This document shows positions 34,214 to 37,766 of a stretch of 37,766 nt of DNA, in pieces (positions within the stretch are counted from its first letter, which is position 1; every line of letters begins with the position of its first letter). The DNA comes from Bacteroidales bacterium. GTDB lineage: Bacteria > Bacteroidota > Bacteroidia > Bacteroidales > VadinHA17. The DNA is taken from positions 1-37,766 of the forward strand of contig JANYIW010000123.1 of assembly GCA_025358645.1 (NCBI GenBank), in the 5' to 3' direction. A program made the position numbers and the translations under genes. Under the pieces are notes generated by a model. It was not told the DNA's origin. It saw only the letters and a list, made by a program, of their open reading frames with translations, and ran no database searches.

Positions 34214-34990
34214 ATGCCATTTCATATAACCATTCTTGATATTATTGATATTGTTCTTGTTGCAATAGTACTCTTTCAGCTTTATCGTCTTATCAGAGGT
34301 ACAGCAGCTTTCAGCATCTTTCTGGGGATCTTTTTTATCTACCTTTTCTGGCTTGTTGTAAAAGCTCTGAATATGGAGTTGATAAGCGCTTTACTCGGTC
34401 AGGTAATTGGCGTTGGAGTTATTGCTCTTATTATTGTGTTTCAACAAGAAGTCAGAAGGTTTTTACTGGTAATTGGAAACAAGTATATCACAAGGAGCAG
34501 ATTCTCTTTCAGCAGGTTGTTCTCTTTGGTTACAAATAAACCAGGAAGCCCCGGAGAAGCCGAGGAAATTGTAAAAGCATGTGAAAGACTTGCATCAAAG
34601 AAAACCGGAGCTCTGATAGTGATTGGCAGAAAAAGCAGTCTTGATCTCTTTTCTGAAGGAGGGGAGATACTTAAGGCACGGATAAGTGCAGAATTACTTG
34701 AAACAATATTTTTCAAGAATACTCCATTGCACGACGGGGCAGTACTGATAGAAGGCGGATTGATACTAGCTGCCAGATGTCCCTTACCAACTACTGACCA
34801 GGTCACTTTACCTCCCCGATTCGGGATGCGTCACAGGGCTGCAATCGGTATGTCGGAACACTCTGATGCACTTATTGTTGTACTATCCGAAGAATCCGGA
34901 TTTATTTCCGTCGTTGATACAGGTAAAATCAGGGAAAATATCACGCCAAACGATCTGCGGAATATTCTGCTTATGGAGAAGGTGTGGTAA
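34214..34990 (+). CDS. cdaA: Membrane diadenylate cyclase (CdaA/DacA type)
   Basis: Makes cyclic di-AMP from two ATP; this messenger controls potassium and osmolyte transport and cell wall balance. 258 aa: three membrane helices (about 10-28, 33-50, 58-78), then the DAC (DisA_N) domain with the catalytic HDGAVLIEGG (DGA 174-176) and RHRAAIGMSE (RHR 206-208) motifs. In Firmicutes this gene sits before cdaR and glmM; here it follows folP and no cdaR is seen, an arrangement I associate with Bacteroidota. ATG start. The 145-nt gap after folP holds a weak hairpin (around 34090-34106) and no clear promoter. Confidence 0.95.
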   Translation: MPFHITILDIIDIVLVAIVLFQLYRLIRGTAAFSIFLGIFFIYLFWLVVKALNMELISALLGQVIGVGVIALIIVFQQEVRRFLLVIGNKYITRSRFSFSRLFSLVTNKPGSPGEAEEIVKACERLASKKTGALIVIGRKSSLDLFSEGGEILKARISAELLETIFFKNTPLHDGAVLIEGGLILAARCPLPTTDQVTLPPRFGMRHRAAIGMSEHSDALIVVLSEESGFISVVDTGKIRENITPNDLRNILLMEKVW

Positions 34991-35031
34991 GGCCCCATGC
35001 CACATACCCTATAGAAAAATAACCCCTGTTG

Positions 35032-35063
35032 CTTGATAGTTATTATTTTAAAATGTAAATTTG
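35032..35063 (+). promoter_or_regulatory. Bacteroidota-type promoter of the 77-aa membrane protein gene
   Basis: CTTG at 35032-35035 and TAAATTTG at 35056-35063, 20 nt apart, fit the -33/-7 pattern; the ATG is 36 nt downstream. This separates the gene from cdaA transcription. Confidence 0.5.
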
Positions 35064-35098
35064 GTATAAAATGATGTCCATCTGAAATAATTATAACT

Positions 35099-35332
35099 AT
35101 GAAATCTAAATTCTTAAGACTTAACAGTCGCGATTTTATAAACGGGTTGATAGTAGTAATGTTTTGCACGTTCATAACCGGATTATATCAACTTATTGTC
35201 AATGGAGGCGTTATTAACTGGCTGACAATTAAGCCAGTAGTAATAGCGGCAATTGGCTCTGGCGTAGCTTACCTGACTAAGAACCTTCTCACAAATTCGA
35301 AGGGCAGGTTTATGATGAAAGAGGCAAATTAA
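35099..35332 (+). CDS. Small two-helix membrane protein, holin-like in outline
   Basis: 77 aa. A basic N terminus (KSKFLRLNSRDF) is followed by membrane helix 1 (LIVVMFCTFITGLYQLIV), a short loop (NGGVINWLTIKP), helix 2 (VVIAAIGSGVAYLTKNLL) and a basic tail (TNSKGRFMMKEAN). Two close helices with charged ends are the plan of small holins and of short Bacteroidota phage-type membrane proteins, but no lysis or phage gene is nearby and the family is not certain. Own promoter at 35032-35063. Unlike its neighbours it is not a housekeeping gene; it marks the change to the less conserved right end of the window. Confidence 0.6.
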   Translation: MKSKFLRLNSRDFINGLIVVMFCTFITGLYQLIVNGGVINWLTIKPVVIAAIGSGVAYLTKNLLTNSKGRFMMKEAN

Positions 35333-35693
35333 TACTAATTAATCTCATACATCATCAAAGATTCTGAATCCTTTATATATATCTTATCTCCTTTTGTTAG
35401 ATTTTCTTTTCTCCAGACTAATTCCCTTCGCCAGATAAGTGCGATCGGGTTACTTGTTCATATCTGGAATAGATGGATTGCTTTAGGGTTTAAGGCAACG
35501 TCCCAATTAAATAGTTACCTTGCAAAAGTGAAATGAGCAGCCTAGGGTTGTACTGGCTGCTTGTTAATGAACCGCTGAAATAGATTAAAAAGGTTGTGGA
35601 AGTTTTGTATTCAGTGGAGATGTGATTAATTGTAAAAGTTACAAATGTTGAAATAAATTGAGTTGAATTAATAAATACGTTAACAATTTGTAA
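35333..35693. other. 361-nt region without an intact gene
   Basis: Between the 77-aa gene and the PAS kinase gene. It holds a minus-strand coding-like remnant (35335-35457), a 7-bp hairpin (arms 35536-35542 and 35555-35561, AGCAGCC/GGCTGCT) with no T run after it, and an AT-rich leader before the kinase gene. No full TAnnTTTG box is seen; the nearest is ACAATTTG ending at 35690. The 73-codon open frame on the minus strand here looks non-coding. Confidence 0.5.
35335..35457 (-). pseudogene. Possible decayed gene fragment, 40 codons
   Basis: On the minus strand a 40-codon open stretch ends at TAG (complement of 35335-35337). It reads SNPIALIWRRELVWRKENL then TKGDKIYIKDSESLMMYEI, which looks like real protein (amphipathic, few rare residues), yet it has no start codon: a TGA (complement of 35458-35460) precedes it. 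Upstream of that TGA the same frame continues LNPKAIHLFQI and is also plausible protein. This suggests the 3' end of a gene broken by a stop codon. I do not recognise the family. Its stop is next to the stop of the 77-aa gene. Confidence 0.3.
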
Positions 35694-37766
35694 ATGAAGC
35701 CTATTAAACATAAATATACTAATCAGGAAATGGCTGTTAAACTGAAAATATTGTTTGTAGAAGATGTTAAGTCCGATGTAGAATTAATCTGTCATGAAAT
35801 TGAGAAAAACAATATCTCTTTTTCAAAAGTGCTGATAGATACAAGAGAAAATTATCTTACGAACATGAAAGATTTCGAACCGGATATAATTATTTCCGAT
35901 TATAAACTTCCTCAGTTTGATGGGATGTCAGCTCTTCTGCTTCGCAACGAAATGGCACCGTTAATTCCTTTCATCCTGGTAACAGGGTCATTCAATGAAG
36001 AAGTTGCAGTTGATTGTATTAAGGCGGGAGCTGATGATTATATTGTTAAGGAAAATCTGTCACGGCTTGTACCGGCGATTACTTCTGCAATAAATAAAAT
36101 AAAATTTGCGAAAGAGAAAAAGACAGCTGAAGATGAATTACAAAAGAGTAAAATACGGCTTCATAAAGCTCAGTTCATTGCACATGTTGGAAACTGGGAA
36201 CTTGATCTTTCTTCCAAATTAATCTGGAGTTCTGATGAAGCATTAAGAATTTACGGATATGATAATGAGAATCATGAAATTCCCCTTGAATTGGCCAGGA
36301 TATGTCCTCTTCCCGAATACCGTGCCATGCTTGATGAATCGTTAGATCGTCTGTTGAAATACAACGAGCCATATGATGTAGAGTTTAATATTGTGCGTGT
36401 AAGCGATGGAGCCATCAGATCAATTCATTCAAAAGCTGAACTGGTCGTTGTCCCTGGTGGAGACCAAGTGACGATAATTGGAGTTATTCAGGATATTACT
36501 GACCGCAAAAAGGCAGAAGAGTTATTGAACATTGAACGGAGATTGTTACGAACAATAGTTGATCTTATTCCTGACGCGATCTATGTAAAAGACGCAGAGT
36601 GCAGGAAGATTATGTCCAATATTGCAGATGTGACCTATATCGGATCCGGGGAAGAAGATGATGTTCTGGGCAAGACTGATATTGATCTTTATCCCGGTGA
36701 AACAGGTCTTCGGGGTTATGCTGATGATAAAGAAGTGATTAACTCAGGAAAAGCATTTTTTGAACGGGAAGAAGATTTTGTTGATAAAAATGGGGGAATG
36801 ATCCGGATGCTAACCTCAAAAATTCCTTTTTATGATAAGGATGGAAACATCACAGGACTGGTTGGTGTCGGGCGTGATATAACTGATAGAAAGAGAGCAG
36901 AAGAGGATCTGAAACAAAGTCTTGGCTTTAGTGAATCATTGCTTAAAACCATCCCTTTCGGAATGGATATCGTTGATGAATCAGGGAATGTCGTATTTCA
37001 AAGTGATAATTTTGTAAGACTCTTCGGAGAGAAAGCTATCGGGGAAAAGTGCTGGGAATTGTATAGGGAAGATAAAAAGCAATGCACGGACTGTCCTTTA
37101 ATCAGGGGTATAAATATTGGTAAAACAGAGGCTTATGAATCTCACGGGGTTTTTGGAAAAAGGATATTTGAGATAAGCCATACAGGCATGATGTACCAGG
37201 GTAAAAAGGCAATACTGGAAATTTTTCAGGATATCACAGACAGGAAAGAGAATGAGGAGGAATTGATCAGAGCAAAAGTAAAAGCGGAAGAAAGCGACAA
37301 ACTTAAAACCGCATTCCTGCATAATATTTCACATGAAATCAGAACACCCATGAATGCCATTGTCGGATTTTCAGCGCTTCTTGGGGAGCCTGAAATTGAT
37401 GAACGGTCGCGTAAATCATACATTGAAATAATTATGCAAAGCAGTAATCATCTGCTATCGATAATTACCGATATAGTAGATATTTCAAATATCGAAGCTA
37501 ACCTTATTAAGACTGTGAAAAATGAAATTAATATTAATAAAATACTTAAATATTTATTTAATCAATTCATTGCTAAAACTAATGAGAAGAAAATAAAGCT
37601 GGTTTGTGACGCCGGATTATCCGATCCCGAAGCCCTGATTCTGACAGACAGAATCAAATTAACACAGATTCTTTCAAACCTGATAAGTAATGCATTAAAA
37701 TTCACAGATAAGGGAATTATAAAAATTGAATACAGGTTAAAAGAGAATTTTCTTGAATTCTGCGTT
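35694..37766 (+). CDS. Receiver-PAS-PAS-PAS sensor histidine kinase, 3' truncated by window
   Basis: Open frame of 691 codons running off the right edge. Start ATG 35694 or the in-frame ATG 35730, after which the sequence AVKLKILFVEDVKSDVEL begins a receiver domain; numbering from the second Met: acidic pair E11/D12, phospho-Asp57 (IISDYKLPQFDG), T85, K107. Then three PAS domains, each ending in a DITDRK motif (WELDLSSKLIWSSDEALRIY; IPDAIYVKDAECRKIM; IPFGMDIVDESGNVVF), the last with CTDC (bases 37083-37094). The dimerisation helix carries the phospho-His in FLHNISHEIRTPMNAIVGFS (codon at 37332-37334), and the ATPase domain has begun (N-box ILSNLISNALKFTDKG). No membrane helix, so it is a cytoplasmic sensor regulated through its own receiver. 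Ligands unknown. Confidence 0.9.
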   Translation, partial: MKPIKHKYTNQEMAVKLKILFVEDVKSDVELICHEIEKNNISFSKVLIDTRENYLTNMKDFEPDIIISDYKLPQFDGMSALLLRNEMAPLIPFILVTGSFNEEVAVDCIKAGADDYIVKENLSRLVPAITSAINKIKFAKEKKTAEDELQKSKIRLHKAQFIAHVGNWELDLSSKLIWSSDEALRIYGYDNENHEIPLELARICPLPEYRAMLDESLDRLLKYNEPYDVEFNIVRVSDGAIRSIHSKAELVVVPGGDQVTIIGVIQDITDRKKAEELLNIERRLLRTIVDLIPDAIYVKDAECRKIMSNIADVTYIGSGEEDDVLGKTDIDLYPGETGLRGYADDKEVINSGKAFFEREEDFVDKNGGMIRMLTSKIPFYDKDGNITGLVGVGRDITDRKRAEEDLKQSLGFSESLLKTIPFGMDIVDESGNVVFQSDNFVRLFGEKAIGEKCWELYREDKKQCTDCPLIRGINIGKTEAYESHGVFGKRIFEISHTGMMYQGKKAILEIFQDITDRKENEEELIRAKVKAEESDKLKTAFLHNISHEIRTPMNAIVGFSALLGEPEIDERSRKSYIEIIMQSSNHLLSIITDIVDISNIEANLIKTVKNEININKILKYLFNQFIAKTNEKKIKLVCDAGLSDPEALILTDRIKLTQILSNLISNALKFTDKGIIKIEYRLKENFLEFCV

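Noticed and set aside
35490-35711. 73-codon open frame on the minus strand upstream of the PAS kinase
   Set aside because: Composition (Thr/Ser/Phe/Ile-rich) is that of random AT-rich DNA and it overlaps the kinase start.

Overview
The window is an AT-rich, gene-dense chromosomal stretch from a member of the Bacteroidota, most likely Bacteroidales/Marinilabiliales-like. Evidence: Bacteroidota-type promoters (TAnnTTTG, sometimes with an upstream TTTG/TTG) sit in front of many genes, start codons mostly lack Shine-Dalgarno sequences, and there are lineage-typical proteins: a PorE-like TPR/beta-propeller/CRD/OmpA protein, a DoxX/MauE-thioredoxin membrane protein, a Lys-type phosphoglycerate dehydrogenase and an ABCG-like transporter with an N-terminal accessory region. 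I see no insertion sequences, CRISPR arrays, rRNA or tRNA genes. Most of the window looks like core genome; only its right end (about 35.0-35.7 kb) looks accessory.

Layout. 1-3.4 kb (+): end of an S41 protease, a THUMP rRNA methyltransferase, then a SiaB kinase/SiaC phosphoprotein pair with its own promoter, closed by a strong bidirectional terminator. 3.4-7.3 kb (-): a flavin reductase and a 1023-aa ABC transporter. 7.4-10 kb (+): clpB. 10.0-10.7 kb (-): an HPt protein and a STAS protein overlapping by 4 nt. 10.9-12.9 kb (+): the PorE-like protein. 13.0-19.0 kb (+): gcvT, a ComB-family phosphatase, then serC, serA, a DUF1015 protein and a YggS-type PLP protein, which look like a serine/one-carbon/PLP cluster. 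19.0-20.7 kb: a 53-aa reading frame on the minus strand, then an unknown lipoprotein and a small secreted protein (+). 20.8-23.6 kb (-): uvrA. 23.7-24.6 kb (+): an ECF-like sigma factor and a 65-aa acidic protein. 24.7-26 kb: divergent rsmE (-) and a YfcE-type phosphoesterase (+). 25.9-33.1 kb (-): tmk, DoxX/thioredoxin-like protein, tpiA and an enormous secreted protein of unknown function (1502 aa, apparent TTG start), probably one or two operons. 33.2-35.0 kb (+): folP and a membrane diadenylate cyclase. 35.1-37.8 kb (+): a 77-aa two-TM protein, a noncoding stretch holding a minus-strand coding remnant, and the first 691 codons of a receiver-PAS-PAS-PAS-histidine kinase that runs off the window.

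Themes. Signalling by protein phosphorylation recurs (SiaB/SiaC, HPt/STAS, the PAS kinase), and in each case expected partners are missing locally. The serine cluster has SerA and SerC but no recognisable SerB, and carries a DUF1015 protein whose DGHHR motif recalls ParB/sulfiredoxin-fold enzymes. The best candidates for undescribed biology are the SiaBC pair without SiaA/SiaD, DUF1015 in serine metabolism, the 1502-aa secreted protein behind tpiA, and the accessory region fused to the ABC transporter. All functional calls come from reading the sequence; no database search was run.
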